A stretch of DNA of 51,021 bases, from the NCBI GenBank assembly GCA_964415395.1, contig CAYPZU010000005.1, positions 1 through 51,021 of the forward strand, given 5' to 3'. Below the pieces are notes generated by a model. The model was not told where the DNA came from. It ran no database searches and saw only the letters and a list, made by a program, of their open reading frames with translations. Made by a program: the position numbers and the translations under genes. Positions 24,663 to 33,071 of this stretch are shown one piece after another. Position 1 is the stretch's first letter. Each line of letters starts with the position of its first letter. The stretch is from CAYPZU01 sp964415395 (lineage in GTDB: Bacteria; Chlamydiota; Chlamydiia; Chlamydiales; SM23-39).

Positions 24663-24857
24663 TTATTTTTTGTTGAGGGGGCAGGAGTTGATGCCGAGGA
24701 GGGCGTAGACGACGCACCAGCTGGCGAGAGATTCGTAGAGAGTAAAAAGGCCGAAGCCAAGAAGAATCCAGCTCTGCCGCTGATAGGCGAGAAAGAGGAG
24801 AATGAGGGCGATGCCGAAGCGGATGATCCGCCCGGGCGTTCCGATGTTTTTTTTCAT
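24663..24857 (-). CDS. DUF2892-like small membrane protein
   Basis: 64 residues: MKKNIGTPGRIIRFGIALILL, then SWILLGFGLFTLYESLASWCVVYALLGINSCP. The MKxNxGxxDRxIRxxxGxxL start, two helices and the CPLY-like end (GINSCPLNKK) are the pattern of DUF2892, small inner-membrane proteins of unknown role, often linked to rhodanese domains. The start at 24857 is preferred to the longer frame because the domain begins there and its ATG overlaps the upstream stop (24854-24857). Confidence 0.82.
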   Translation of the reverse strand: MKKNIGTPGRIIRFGIALILLFLAYQRQSWILLGFGLFTLYESLASWCVVYALLGINSCPLNKK

Positions 24858-25591
24858 TTCTGCCTTCTGATTTCTGCCGCTGCGATCGCAAACGCGCAGG
24901 CGACGTTGAGGGAGTTTTTGGCCCCGAGAAGGGGGATCTGGATCAGATAGTCGGCGCACTGGAGCGATTCATTCGAAATGCCGTACTCTTCGTTGCCGAG
25001 GATGAGCGTGAAGGTTTCGGGGAAGAGGAATTCGGAGACCGAGACGGCTTCATCGCTCGTGTCGAGGGCGATGATCGGGCGCGGAAGGGAAGAAAGGGGA
25101 ATGTTCTGGAAGCAGGGGACGATCTGGGCCGCTCCCATCGCTGTCCGATCCACTTTTTCATTGTCGATGAAGGGCGTTTTCGAGGAGAAATAGACCTTGC
25201 CGATCCGGAGGGCTTCCGCGGTGCGGAGGATGCTGCCGACGTTGTAGGCGGAGCGGACGTTGTCGAGGTAGATGGCGGCTTCGGGGAAGCCGGCTAGCGG
25301 CGTCCGGTCGCCTGTGCGGATATGGGGGAGAAGATTGTGCTCTTTCAGAGAATGGCCCGCGCGGGAAAGGTGCCAGTGGTATTGGTTGGAAAGCGATTTC
25401 AGGTCGCGGTTTGCAAAAGGCTCCTCTTTCAGCCAGGCGAGGAGCTGATTGTAGTAGAAAAAGGCATCCTGATCGAGCGGCTGCCCTTTGTGGAGCTTCT
25501 CATAATAAGAGCGGAGAAGCTCGGCGCATTTTTTATGTCGTTGTTTGAAGTCGAGGCTTAAGAATTTGGGTTTGGTGAATGGGATAATCAC
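24854..25591 (-). CDS. SpoU/TrmH-family RNA 2'-O-methyltransferase
   Basis: 245 residues from a GTG at 25591, which overlaps the ABC-F stop (GTGA). The C-terminal SPOUT domain shows the three TrmH motifs: IYLDNVRSAYNVGSILRTAEA, TLILGNEEYGIS, and IPLLGAKNSLNVACAFAIAA. These form the knotted SAM site. The N-terminal 100 residues are helical with basic patches (FKQRHKKCAELLRSYY). It likely methylates a ribose in tRNA or rRNA; the target cannot be told. It is the middle gene of the minus-strand operon with ABC-F and DUF2892, all overlapping by 4 bases. Confidence 0.9.
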   Translation of the reverse strand: MIIPFTKPKFLSLDFKQRHKKCAELLRSYYEKLHKGQPLDQDAFFYYNQLLAWLKEEPFANRDLKSLSNQYHWHLSRAGHSLKEHNLLPHIRTGDRTPLAGFPEAAIYLDNVRSAYNVGSILRTAEALRIGKVYFSSKTPFIDNEKVDRTAMGAAQIVPCFQNIPLSSLPRPIIALDTSDEAVSVSEFLFPETFTLILGNEEYGISNESLQCADYLIQIPLLGAKNSLNVACAFAIAAAEIRRQK

Positions 25592-27186
25592 TTCGCCGCG
25601 GTTTGAAGCTTTTTCTTCTTCTCCAGGTATTCATCCAAAGTCCCCTGGTGGACGTGGATTCCGTTCTCTTCGAAAGCGATGATCTTCGTCGCAAATCCGT
25701 TGATCAGGTCCCGGTCATGCGTTGCCACAATAGCAGTTCCTTTAAAATCTTCCAAGCCCCAGGCGAGCGCGGAAACAGCTTCGAGGTCAAGATGGTTGTT
25801 CGGCTCGTCGAAGATCAGGAAATTCGGGCCAGTAAGGAGGAAGCCTCCGATAATTAGGCGGGCCGCCTCTCCGCCGGAGAGGTTCCGGAGCGGTTTGAAG
25901 GCGTCGTCGCCGCCGAAGAGCATTTTCCCGAGCACCCCGCGCACGTCCTGGTCGAAGACGACTTCTTTTTTAGCTTTGAGCCAGTCGAACGCTGTTTGCT
26001 CGGTGTGCTTGTGGAGCACTTCGCCGTGGTTTTGGGGGAAATAGCCGATGTCGGCTGCATGGCCGAGCGAGATTTTCCCGGCGTCCGGTTCAAAACGGCC
26101 GGCAAGGAGTTTCAGAAGGGTGGTTTTCCCGCGCCCGTTGTTCCCGATGACGGCGATTTTATCGCCGCGCTGGATTTCGAACGAGAAATTCCGGATCACA
26201 GGATCTCCGCCGTAGCCTTTTGACAGCCCTTCGGCTTTCAAGACGACTTGCCCCGCCTGCTTTTCCGGCTGGGGGAAGCGGATATAAGGGCGCTGGATAT
26301 TTGATTTTTTGAGATCGAGCGGCTGCAGCCTCTGGATTTCGCGGACGCGGGACTGCACCTGGCTGGCGCGGGTCCCTGCGCCGAATTTGGCGACGAACTC
26401 TTTCAGCTGGGAAATTTTCTTTTCCTTCGCCTTGTTTTCGTCTTCCGCGCGGGAGCGGACGGCCATTTTCGTTGTAAGCATCGCATCGTAGTTGCCTGGA
26501 TACGTGATGATCGTCTCGTAGTCGATATCGGCGATGTGCGTGCAGATCGAGTTGAGGAAGTGGCGGTCGTGGCTGACGACGACGAGGGTTCCTTCGTAAT
26601 TGTGGAGGAATCCTTCGAGCCAGGAGATCGATTCGAGGTCGAGGTGGTTCGTCGGCTCGTCGAGAAGCAGCGCCTGCGGGTGGCCGAAAAGCGCCTGGCA
26701 CAAAAGCGCGCGGAATTGCCGGTCGGTCGGGATCTCGTGCATTTTTTTTCGGTGGTATTCTTCGGGAAGGCCCATCCCGATGAGGAGCACTTCCGCTTCC
26801 GATTCGGCTGAATAGCCGTCCTCGTCCGCGACGATCTCTTCCAGTTCGCCGAGGCGCATTCCGATTTCGTCGGTCATTTCCTGCTCATAGAGGCGGTCTC
26901 TCTCCGCCATCGCGTCCCAGAGGCGGGTATTTCCCATGATCACCGTGTCGAGGACGGTAAAGTCGCGGAAATCTTCGATCCGCTGTTTCAGGAAGCCCAC
27001 CTTTTTCGGCAGAGTCACAATCCCTGTCGTGGGCGGCTCGAGGCCCATCATGATTTTCATCAGGGTCGATTTTCCCGATCCGTTCGGGCCTGTAAGGCCG
27101 TGGCGTCCTTGATTGAAAGTGAATGTAACGTTTTCAAAAAGAGTGCGCGTTCCAACGCGCTTGGAAATATTTTCTAATGTGATCAT
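25588..27186 (-). CDS. ABC-F family ATPase (translation factor type)
   Basis: 532 residues counted from the ATG at 27186, where the family N-terminus begins (MITLENISKRVGTRTLFENVTF). It carries two ABC cassettes without membrane segments: Walker A GPNGSGKST and GNNGRGKTT, Walker B LLLDEPTNHLD and LIFDEPNNHLD, and ABC signatures (LSGGEAARL in the second, a degenerate one in the first). The linker between them has PGNYDAMLTTKMAVRSRAEDENKAKEKK, the interdomain arm that contacts the ribosome in ABC-F proteins. Chlamydia has a matching gene beside xerC. Likely role is rescue or gating of ribosomes. It is divergent from xerC with a 41-base gap. Confidence 0.93.
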   Translation of the reverse strand: MITLENISKRVGTRTLFENVTFTFNQGRHGLTGPNGSGKSTLMKIMMGLEPPTTGIVTLPKKVGFLKQRIEDFRDFTVLDTVIMGNTRLWDAMAERDRLYEQEMTDEIGMRLGELEEIVADEDGYSAESEAEVLLIGMGLPEEYHRKKMHEIPTDRQFRALLCQALFGHPQALLLDEPTNHLDLESISWLEGFLHNYEGTLVVVSHDRHFLNSICTHIADIDYETIITYPGNYDAMLTTKMAVRSRAEDENKAKEKKISQLKEFVAKFGAGTRASQVQSRVREIQRLQPLDLKKSNIQRPYIRFPQPEKQAGQVVLKAEGLSKGYGGDPVIRNFSFEIQRGDKIAVIGNNGRGKTTLLKLLAGRFEPDAGKISLGHAADIGYFPQNHGEVLHKHTEQTAFDWLKAKKEVVFDQDVRGVLGKMLFGGDDAFKPLRNLSGGEAARLIIGGFLLTGPNFLIFDEPNNHLDLEAVSALAWGLEDFKGTAIVATHDRDLINGFATKIIAFEENGIHVHQGTLDEYLEKKKKLQTAAK

Positions 27187-27227
27187 GGCCGTCTTTTTTT
27201 CAAAAATGATAGCATAGGGAGAAAAGG

Positions 27228-28137
27228 ATGACAATGGACTTCTGCCAGGCCGTCGACCGTTTTTTGAACCACCTTGAGGTAGCCAAAGGCGTCTCGCCTC
27301 ATACGCTGAGAGGATACCGGATCGATCTCTCCTCGTTCAGCGCCTTTGCAAAGGACGAAGAGGTCGACCGGATCGAGGCGGTTTCGAAGCGGCTGATCCG
27401 CCGGTATCTATCGAAACTCTATGAGGAAAAAGCGAGCGTCCGGACGGTGCTCAGACGCTTATCAGCTCTGAGAAGCCTCTATAAGTATGCGGTGAGAGAA
27501 AAGCTCGCCTCGGAAAATCCCCTCGAGGAGATCGACAGCCCCAAAAAGGAAAAGCGCCTCCCGGTTTCGATCGCCTACGAACAGGTGCAGCATCTCTTTA
27601 ACCAGCCCGACATCGCCGATTATCTGGGGCTGAGAGATCGGGCCATTCTCGAGCTTTTCTACAGCTCAGGGCTTCGCCTCAGCGAACTCGCTGGATTAAG
27701 CCGCAGGGATTTCGATTCTAAGAACTTGGTTCTTAATATATTGGGAAAAGGAAAAAAGCAAAGGCAGGCGCCCATTACTCAAAATGCGGCGGAGTGGATN
27801 NNNNNNNNNCCATCCGGAAAGGCATCTGGATGGCAAGGAACACAAGGCGGAAAGGGACAAAGAGGCGATCTTTCTCAATAAATGGGGGACGCGGCTCACC
27901 GTCCGCTCGATCGACCGGATGTTCGCCGCCTATTTGAAGGCAAGCGGCCTATCCGAGCGGATCACTCCCCATACGATCCGCCACACGATCGCCACCCATT
28001 GGCTTGAAAAGGGGATGGACCTGAAGACGATTCAGCTGCTTCTGGGGCACACTTCTCTTTCCACTACAACGATTTATACTCACGTCTCTTCGAAGCTCAA
28101 GCGGGAAGTCTACGACAAGACCCACCCAAGGGCCTAA
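27228..28137 (+). CDS. xerC: Tyrosine recombinase XerC, interrupted by an assembly gap
   Basis: The gene starts at ATG 27228 and reads to the 10-N gap at 27800-27809. It then resumes in another frame and ends at 28137. The frame change comes only from the arbitrary gap size; a true gap of a multiple of three restores one protein. Domains: N-terminal SAM-like DNA-binding domain (VDRFLNHLEVAKGVSPHTLRGY), then the catalytic domain with Arg in SSGLRLSELAGL, Lys in LGKGKKQRQAPI, HTIRHTIATHWL, LLGHTSLSTTTIYTH and the final Tyr (IYTHVSSK). It resolves chromosome dimers at dif. By comparison with other XerC, about 4-5 residues are missing at the gap. Confidence 0.95.
27800..27809. other. Assembly gap (10 N) inside xerC
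   Basis: Ten N bases split xerC between ITQNAAEW and HPERHLDG. Frame arithmetic shows the true length is a multiple of 3; homologues suggest about 12-15 bases. Confidence 0.95.
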
Positions 28138-28208
28138 TTCGCTTGTGCCAAAGTCGGCCTTGTATTATGGGGAAGTGTATCCAGTCTCTTGCTTTATTGA
28201 GGTAAATT

Positions 28209-28700
28209 ATGTTGAAAGTTTTATTCCCTGCCCTGGTCCTGACCTTCTGCTGCCTGAATGGGTATGCAGACGGAGAGAGCGTCCAGAGCGATCAGATGAA
28301 GAAAAAAGATCAACCCGCGCAGATGGCTCCGAACGGATCCTGCTGCGAAAAACCGTGCTGCGACAAGCCGAAACCTTGCGACAAACCGAAGTGCTGCAAC
28401 CAGTGTCCAAAGCCTGCTTGCCCCGCTCCGGCTCCAGCGCCAGCTTGCCCAGCTCCAAAAGCTGAACCTTGCCCTCCGCCGCCGCCGCCAGTGTGCAAAC
28501 CTAAGTGCGATCCAAAACCTTGCGATCAGCCGAAGGCTTGCCCAGCTCTAGCGCCAGCGCCCGCACCTTGCCCAAAACCATCGTGCGATCCCTGCAAGAA
28601 GTGCGAGCCGAAGCCCTGCCCAGCTCCAAAACCAGCACCCTGCCCAAAGCCAGCGTGCGATCCTTGCAAAAAGTGCGATCCAAAGCCTTGCAAGCCGTAA
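28209..28700 (+). CDS. Exported proline/cysteine-rich repeat protein
   Basis: 163 residues with a signal peptide (MLKVLFPALVLTFCCLNGYA, then DG) and TTGAGG before the ATG. After a short acidic/polar stretch the protein consists of repeats of C-x-K/P-P: CCEKPCCDKPKPCDKPKCC, PACPAPAPAPACPAPK, CPKPSCDPCKKCEPKPCPAP and CPKPACDPCKKCDPKPCKP. The last two are a clear tandem duplication. By my count about 25 of the mature residues are Cys, and Pro is even more frequent. Such a protein is likely to be cross-linked by disulfides, like the Cys-rich envelope proteins (OmcA/OmcB) that stiffen chlamydial elementary bodies, although no homology to those is visible; metal binding is the alternative. Confidence 0.85.
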   Translation: MLKVLFPALVLTFCCLNGYADGESVQSDQMKKKDQPAQMAPNGSCCEKPCCDKPKPCDKPKCCNQCPKPACPAPAPAPACPAPKAEPCPPPPPPVCKPKCDPKPCDQPKACPALAPAPAPCPKPSCDPCKKCEPKPCPAPKPAPCPKPACDPCKKCDPKPCKP

Positions 28701-28710
28701 ACAGATAAAA

Positions 28711-28738
28711 AAAATGGGGCCTTTTCAGGCCCCATTTT
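28711..28738. terminator. Bidirectional rho-independent terminator
   Basis: An 11-bp perfect stem (AAAATGGGGCC / GGCCCCATTTT) with a 6-base loop (TTTTCA). On the plus strand it ends the Cys-rich gene; on the minus strand it is followed by eight T and ends rnpB. One hairpin serves both converging transcripts. Confidence 0.9.
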
Positions 28739-28749
28739 CTTCAGTAGTG

Positions 28750-29115
28750 GAAAGAGCCGGGAAGACGGTAAGCCGGATTCTGTCGAGAGCCATCATTCCT
28801 CTAGGGAGCCTGTTGCCAGACCCCTCATGCGGCCAGCTCGGGGCTATTGCGCGGAAAACGCAGCCCGCATACGGCCTTGCTTCGGATAGGGTTTGCAGCG
28901 CCCCCGGTTGCCCGAGGTGCGGCCAGTTCCTGAAACCAGCCTTTTCAAGCCTGTCCCCCTGTTGCCAGGGAGCGGCGTAGTCTCTGTTGCACTTTCCGTC
29001 GCCTTGCGGCGCCCAGCCGTTAACTGGTATCCTTTCCTGCGAAGTCCAGACTTTCCTCTCGAGGCTGATTCCTGTTTCCAGAGATCAGCGCTGAGCGATG
29101 GCCTGTCTTCCCGGA
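28750..29115 (-). ncRNA. rnpB: RNase P RNA (bacterial type A)
   Basis: Read on the minus strand, the P1 helix pairs CCGGGAAGAC at the 5' end (29113-29104) with GTCTTCCCGG at the 3' end (28766-28757). Inside are the conserved blocks GAGAGGAAAGTCTGGACTTC (CR-I region), AACGGCTGGGC, CAACAGAGAC, CTAGAGGAATGATGGC (CR-V) and GACAGAATCCGGCTTAC just before the 3' P1 strand. The length of about 365 bases is typical. It is the catalytic RNA that matures tRNA 5' ends; the protein partner RnpA is not in the window. ORFs predicted across this segment are artefacts. The exact ends are estimated to within about 5 bases. Confidence 0.95.
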
Positions 29116-29134
29116 TCATTCCAATACTGAAACT

Positions 29135-29902
29135 TTATACGCCGGCGAGTCTGCGGCGGCGGCGCTTCGTTGCGACAGCCGTGCCTTCGATCTCTTCGCT
29201 TTCCTGCCAGAAGTGGATGCGGGAGCAGTGTTCGCAGAAGACGAGGCGTTCGCCTTTGCGCACGACGTTTTCGTGTTGCGCGGTGAGCGCGATGTGGCAG
29301 CCGCTGCAAGTCCTGTTTTCGATAGGGACTACGACGCGGTCTTTCTTGTTGTTGAGAAGCCGCTCATAGATCCGCATGACTTCAGGATCGGCGGTTTTGG
29401 CGAGGAGGTCGCGGCTCGATTTGATTTCGCTCCCTTCCTGATTGATCAGCCGGATGCTTTCGCGGATCTCGTTTTCGAGGGTGCGGCTGCTCTCTTCAGA
29501 CTGCTTGAGCGATTCTTTGATTTTTTCGAGGATTTCCTCTTCGAGGTTCCGCTTGTCGATCAGGTCGCTCGCGATCTGCTCGGTGGCGATCCGCTCTCTC
29601 TCGGAGGTGGTCATTTCCTGGGTGAGGGCGTTGAACTCGTCGACTTTCTTGACGGTGTTCTGTTTCGCTTCGAGCTTCTTGATTTTTTCTTTGATCTCGA
29701 CGATCTTCACTTCCTGGGCAGAAAGAGTCCGGTTCAGGTCGGCGATTTCGATTTCTTTATCAGCCTGCTGCTTGGTCAGCTCCTGGCGGAGCGAGTCGAT
29801 ATGCTCCAGCTCTTTCATGCGCTCTTTCTTCAGGCGCATAAGGCGGATCATTTTCATATCGAGTTCTTGAATATCAAGGACGACCTTCAAAGATTGGAGC
29901 AT
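29135..29902 (-). CDS. cdsZ: CdsZ / CT398-like coiled-coil zinc-ribbon protein
   Basis: 255 residues. Residues 10-185 form a long helical hairpin rich in Lys and Glu (coiled coil), followed by a C-terminal zinc ribbon with C199xxC202 (TCSGCHIALT) and C223xxC226 (FCEHCSRIHFW), and a basic tail (KRRRRRLAG). This is the architecture of the chlamydial CT398 protein (CdsZ), reported to bind type III secretion ATPase-complex components and sigma-54; other bacteria have similar zf-RING_7 proteins. The gene starts 19 bases upstream of rnpB on the same strand, so the two may share a transcript. It is divergent from glyA. Confidence 0.88.
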   Translation of the reverse strand: MLQSLKVVLDIQELDMKMIRLMRLKKERMKELEHIDSLRQELTKQQADKEIEIADLNRTLSAQEVKIVEIKEKIKKLEAKQNTVKKVDEFNALTQEMTTSERERIATEQIASDLIDKRNLEEEILEKIKESLKQSEESSRTLENEIRESIRLINQEGSEIKSSRDLLAKTADPEVMRIYERLLNNKKDRVVVPIENRTCSGCHIALTAQHENVVRKGERLVFCEHCSRIHFWQESEEIEGTAVATKRRRRRLAGV

Positions 29903-30078
29903 GAATTGGACCTCTGGGAAACTTCAGATTTATGGAGATACTTTACCGATTCTCCAGCAAAACCTGCAAGAGAATTGAGAAATTGCGAGATAAAATAGAG
30001 AGTTGATAAAGGATTTTCTTTGCATCTATCCGGAAAAATCGCCGCCCGCTATCCTGAAGAGCAAAAATCGAGGCCCCC

Positions 30079-31602
30079 ATGGAAACTGCGCAAACGAAAC
30101 CGACAACTGAGAAAAAACCATCCCATTTCCTCGCGAACTACCTTGTCAAAGTGGCGGAAAAACACCGGACTCCGGCAGCCATCGCCTACATGGCCTCTCT
30201 CGACGCGGTCAGCCATGAATTCCCCCAGGTCGCCGAGAGCATCGTCAAGGAGCTGAAAGACCAAAGATCCCACCTCAAGCTCATCGCGTCGGAGAACTTC
30301 TGCTCCCTGCCCGTCCAGCTGGCGATGGGGAATCTCCTCACGGACAAGTATAGCGAAGGCTACGTCAACCACCGGTTTTACGCCGGCTGCGAAAACGTGG
30401 ACACTGTCGAAGGACTCGCCGTCGATTATGCAAAGAAAATTTTTGGAGCCGACCACGCCTACGTGCAGCCTCATTCGGGCGCCGACGCCAACCTGGTCGC
30501 TTTCTGGTCGATTCTCGTTCACAAGATCCAGTCGAAAGAGATCGAAGCCCTCGGCAAAAAGACGCTTGACGATCTCACTCCGGAAGAGCTGGAACGGGTT
30601 CGGAAACTGCTCGTCAGCCAAAAAGTGATGGGCATGGCGCTCGGATCGGGCGGCCATTTGACTCACGGGTACAAGCATAATATCTCTTCAAAAATCATGC
30701 AGTCGGTCAGCTACGAAGTCGATGCTGCGACGGGCCTCATCAACTACGCGGACCTTCAGGCGCAAGTCAAAAAAGAAAAGCCGCTTATCCTGATCGCGGG
30801 CTATTCGGCCTATCCGCGTCTGATCGACTTTTCCAAAATGCGCGAGATCGCAGATTCGGTCGGCGCCGTCCTGATGGTCGACATGGCTCACTTTGCCGGC
30901 CTTGTCGCAGGAAAAGTCATGACGGGAAACAACAATCCAATTCCGCACGCCCACATCGTCACTTCGACGACCCACAAGACGCTCCGCGGCCCGCGCGGGG
31001 GACTCGTTCTCTGCACGAACGAGTTCAGGGAAGTTGTCGACAAGGGCTGCCCTCTCGTCCTCGGAGGCCCTCTTCCCCATGTCATGGCGGCGAAGGCCAT
31101 CGCTTTCAAAGAAGCGTCGAAACCCGAATTCGCCCAGTATGCCCATCAAATCGTCGAGAACTCCCGCGCCCTGGCTGGCGCTCTGATGCAGGAGGGGGCT
31201 GAAGTCCTTACCGGCGGAACGGACAACCACCTGCTTGTCATGGACGTGACGAAGAGCTTCGGCATCAATGGCCGCCAGGCTGAATTCCTCTTAAGAGAGG
31301 CGAAGCTCACGGTGAACCGAAATGCAATCCCGCGCGACGTCAACGGACCGTGGTACACTTCCGGCATCCGGATGGGGACTCCCGCCGTAACGACTCTAGG
31401 CATGAAAGAGCCGGAGATGCGCGAAATCGCCTCGATTGCCTACGAACTGCTCAAAGGCGCCAAGCCCTTGATCGACGAAAAAACGCAGGCTCCTTCCAAA
31501 GCGAGGGCGCATGTCGAAACCAAGGCGATGCGGCGCGCCCAGGAGCGCGTTTCCGAGCTCCTCAAGGGCTTTCCGCTCTATCCCGAAATCGTGATCGATT
31601 AA
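30079..31602 (+). CDS. glyA: Serine hydroxymethyltransferase
   Basis: 507 residues, against about 417 for E. coli GlyA. The core motifs are all present: LKLIASENFCS, YSEGYVNHRFYAGCENVDTVE, VQPHSGADANLVAFW, VDMAHFAGLVAG, and the PLP lysine K300 in STTHKTLRGPRGG. The extra length comes from an N-terminal extension of about 40 residues and an insertion around ALGKKTLDDLTPEELERVRKLLV, as I recall for the chlamydial enzyme. It interconverts serine and glycine and feeds one-carbon folate. The ATG at 30079 has a weak GGCCCCC context; no clear promoter was seen in the 176 bases before it. Confidence 0.97.
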   Translation: METAQTKPTTEKKPSHFLANYLVKVAEKHRTPAAIAYMASLDAVSHEFPQVAESIVKELKDQRSHLKLIASENFCSLPVQLAMGNLLTDKYSEGYVNHRFYAGCENVDTVEGLAVDYAKKIFGADHAYVQPHSGADANLVAFWSILVHKIQSKEIEALGKKTLDDLTPEELERVRKLLVSQKVMGMALGSGGHLTHGYKHNISSKIMQSVSYEVDAATGLINYADLQAQVKKEKPLILIAGYSAYPRLIDFSKMREIADSVGAVLMVDMAHFAGLVAGKVMTGNNNPIPHAHIVTSTTHKTLRGPRGGLVLCTNEFREVVDKGCPLVLGGPLPHVMAAKAIAFKEASKPEFAQYAHQIVENSRALAGALMQEGAEVLTGGTDNHLLVMDVTKSFGINGRQAEFLLREAKLTVNRNAIPRDVNGPWYTSGIRMGTPAVTTLGMKEPEMREIASIAYELLKGAKPLIDEKTQAPSKARAHVETKAMRRAQERVSELLKGFPLYPEIVID

Positions 31603-31676
31603 AGGTTTACGGTTGCTCTTTATCTTGTTGAAGGCGTAAACTTTCTGCCGCATAATTTTATAAAAATAGGATTTTT

Positions 31677-32978
31677 GTGGCTGTCGTATTGCGTTTTGAT
31701 CCTCCTCAACATTTTGAACCGCGGCCTACGCGGGAACGCCCCAAGTCAGTCGGCGAGCCGACTTTTTTCCAATCTGTCGTTTCATTGGCGGCGGCCCAGG
31801 TGCGCTCTGGACAGCGAACGCGCAAACGAGGCTCCCAGCCCTCCTCGCCCCGCTTGGTCGAGGCATCCCCTTTGAAGAAGCAGGAATTGCAGAGACTGAT
31901 TACTCGGACGGCGACGGCTTCCGCGAGCGCTCTTTTTTCGGGAGACTCTTCTTCCCGCCGTCCGAAGATCGATTTCGATGCGGAGACCCGTAAAGCAGTG
32001 GCTGCGTTCCGGCGGGAGCCTTTCAAAGCCCAGTCCGGTCTCGAGGGCCCCACCTTTGTTCTGAACAATCCTTCGTGCGTTCTCAAACTGACGACGCCCC
32101 AGGAGATCGCCTTCCACTACCTTTACCAGGATCTGGCCAGCGGATTTCGCGTTCCCTGCTGCGAGGCTCTCGATCTTTCGAGAAGCCTCCAATTCAATTC
32201 TCAATCGGCGGCTAAAGTGCCCTTGGAAAAAACAATGGGCGCCCGTATGAACTTTCTGAGGCTGGGAACTCTCTCGGGGGCTGAAATCAACAAAAGAAAA
32301 ACCATCCTCATGCATGCCGAAAAACTGTCAGGCGCTAACCTCTTTGATTTCGCCCGTTATTCCTATAAAAAGCTCTCTTCAGAGCAGAGAATTGAGTTTT
32401 TCAGCAACCTCGGATCTATTGCCATGCTCGACCTGATCGCGGGCCAATACGACCGGCTTATCCCTGCCTCATTCGATGAAGAATCTTCTTCCTACGACCT
32501 CGAATTCGGCAACGTCAACATGGGGAACGTCATGGCGCAACTTTCTGCTGAAGGGGCGGCTCTTTTTGCGATCGACAATGGAATCGACCCCTCGCTTGTG
32601 GCGAATGAAGCGGGCAGACAGGAATCCTATTGCGCCTTTCTAAAGGGTCTTTTGGAAACGGAAGAACTGGAAGGGGATCTCGCGGCAAGAATTTCCGAAG
32701 CGATGCGCCGGGCGGTCGACGAAAACTGCTCTGAGCCTGTTTGGACGAAGCCGATCGACGGGAGGATCGAGAGCCGCAGCGATGTTCTCCGGGATTTCTC
32801 TGAGTTTCTGAAAGATCTGAGCTCGCTCGCTCCGGCAGCTCTGGCCGATGGGATGCGCGGCATGAGAGCCCACCTCCGGCACAATTGGCGGGAGGCGATG
32901 GAAGAGCAGGGAGATCGCCTTGACGTTCTCTGTCCGCGCCTGACCGCTCAGATGAAAAAGCGGTTTTCTCTTCTTTAA
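31677..32978 (+). CDS. Eukaryote-like kinase-fold protein (actin-fragmin/PI3-4-kinase-like), candidate effector
   Basis: 433 residues from a GTG with AGGAT before it. The first 90 residues are low-complexity and basic/Ser-rich (RSGQRTRKRGSQPSSPRLVEAS). The rest shows kinase landmarks in order: beta-3 Lys137 (SCVLKLTTP), alpha-C Glu143 (QEIAFHYLY), a hinge-like MHAEKLSGANLFDF (212-225), then LIAGQYDRLIP with Asp259-Arg260, NMGNVMAQ with Asn284, and AIDNG with Asp300. The DR ... N ... IDNG order is that of the actin-fragmin kinase / PI3-4-kinase-like branch. No signal peptide, so type III secretion into the host is possible. It is inserted between glyA and clpP. Confidence 0.68.
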   Translation: MAVVLRFDPPQHFEPRPTRERPKSVGEPTFFQSVVSLAAAQVRSGQRTRKRGSQPSSPRLVEASPLKKQELQRLITRTATASASALFSGDSSSRRPKIDFDAETRKAVAAFRREPFKAQSGLEGPTFVLNNPSCVLKLTTPQEIAFHYLYQDLASGFRVPCCEALDLSRSLQFNSQSAAKVPLEKTMGARMNFLRLGTLSGAEINKRKTILMHAEKLSGANLFDFARYSYKKLSSEQRIEFFSNLGSIAMLDLIAGQYDRLIPASFDEESSSYDLEFGNVNMGNVMAQLSAEGAALFAIDNGIDPSLVANEAGRQESYCAFLKGLLETEELEGDLAARISEAMRRAVDENCSEPVWTKPIDGRIESRSDVLRDFSEFLKDLSSLAPAALADGMRGMRAHLRHNWREAMEEQGDRLDVLCPRLTAQMKKRFSLL

Positions 32979-33071
32979 GCCCGCATATTTATATATTTAT
33001 TATTCGGGCGAAAACGACTCATCGACAAAAACTGGGGCGGCGAGGAAAATAAGGAGAAAGGGAGTTGAACT

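Noticed and set aside
24071..24891. Several frames in the inverted-repeat region, including two on opposite strands with the same N-terminal 27 residues
   Set aside because: The identity is explained by the inverted repeat; no ribosome site or known domain.
27228..28137. A frameshifted or pseudogene xerC
   Set aside because: The frame change is at the 10-N gap, whose size is arbitrary; all catalytic residues are present.
28714..29369. Open frames on both strands over the RNase P RNA gene
   Set aside because: The segment has the P1 pairing and conserved RNase P RNA blocks; the frames lack ribosome sites and family motifs.
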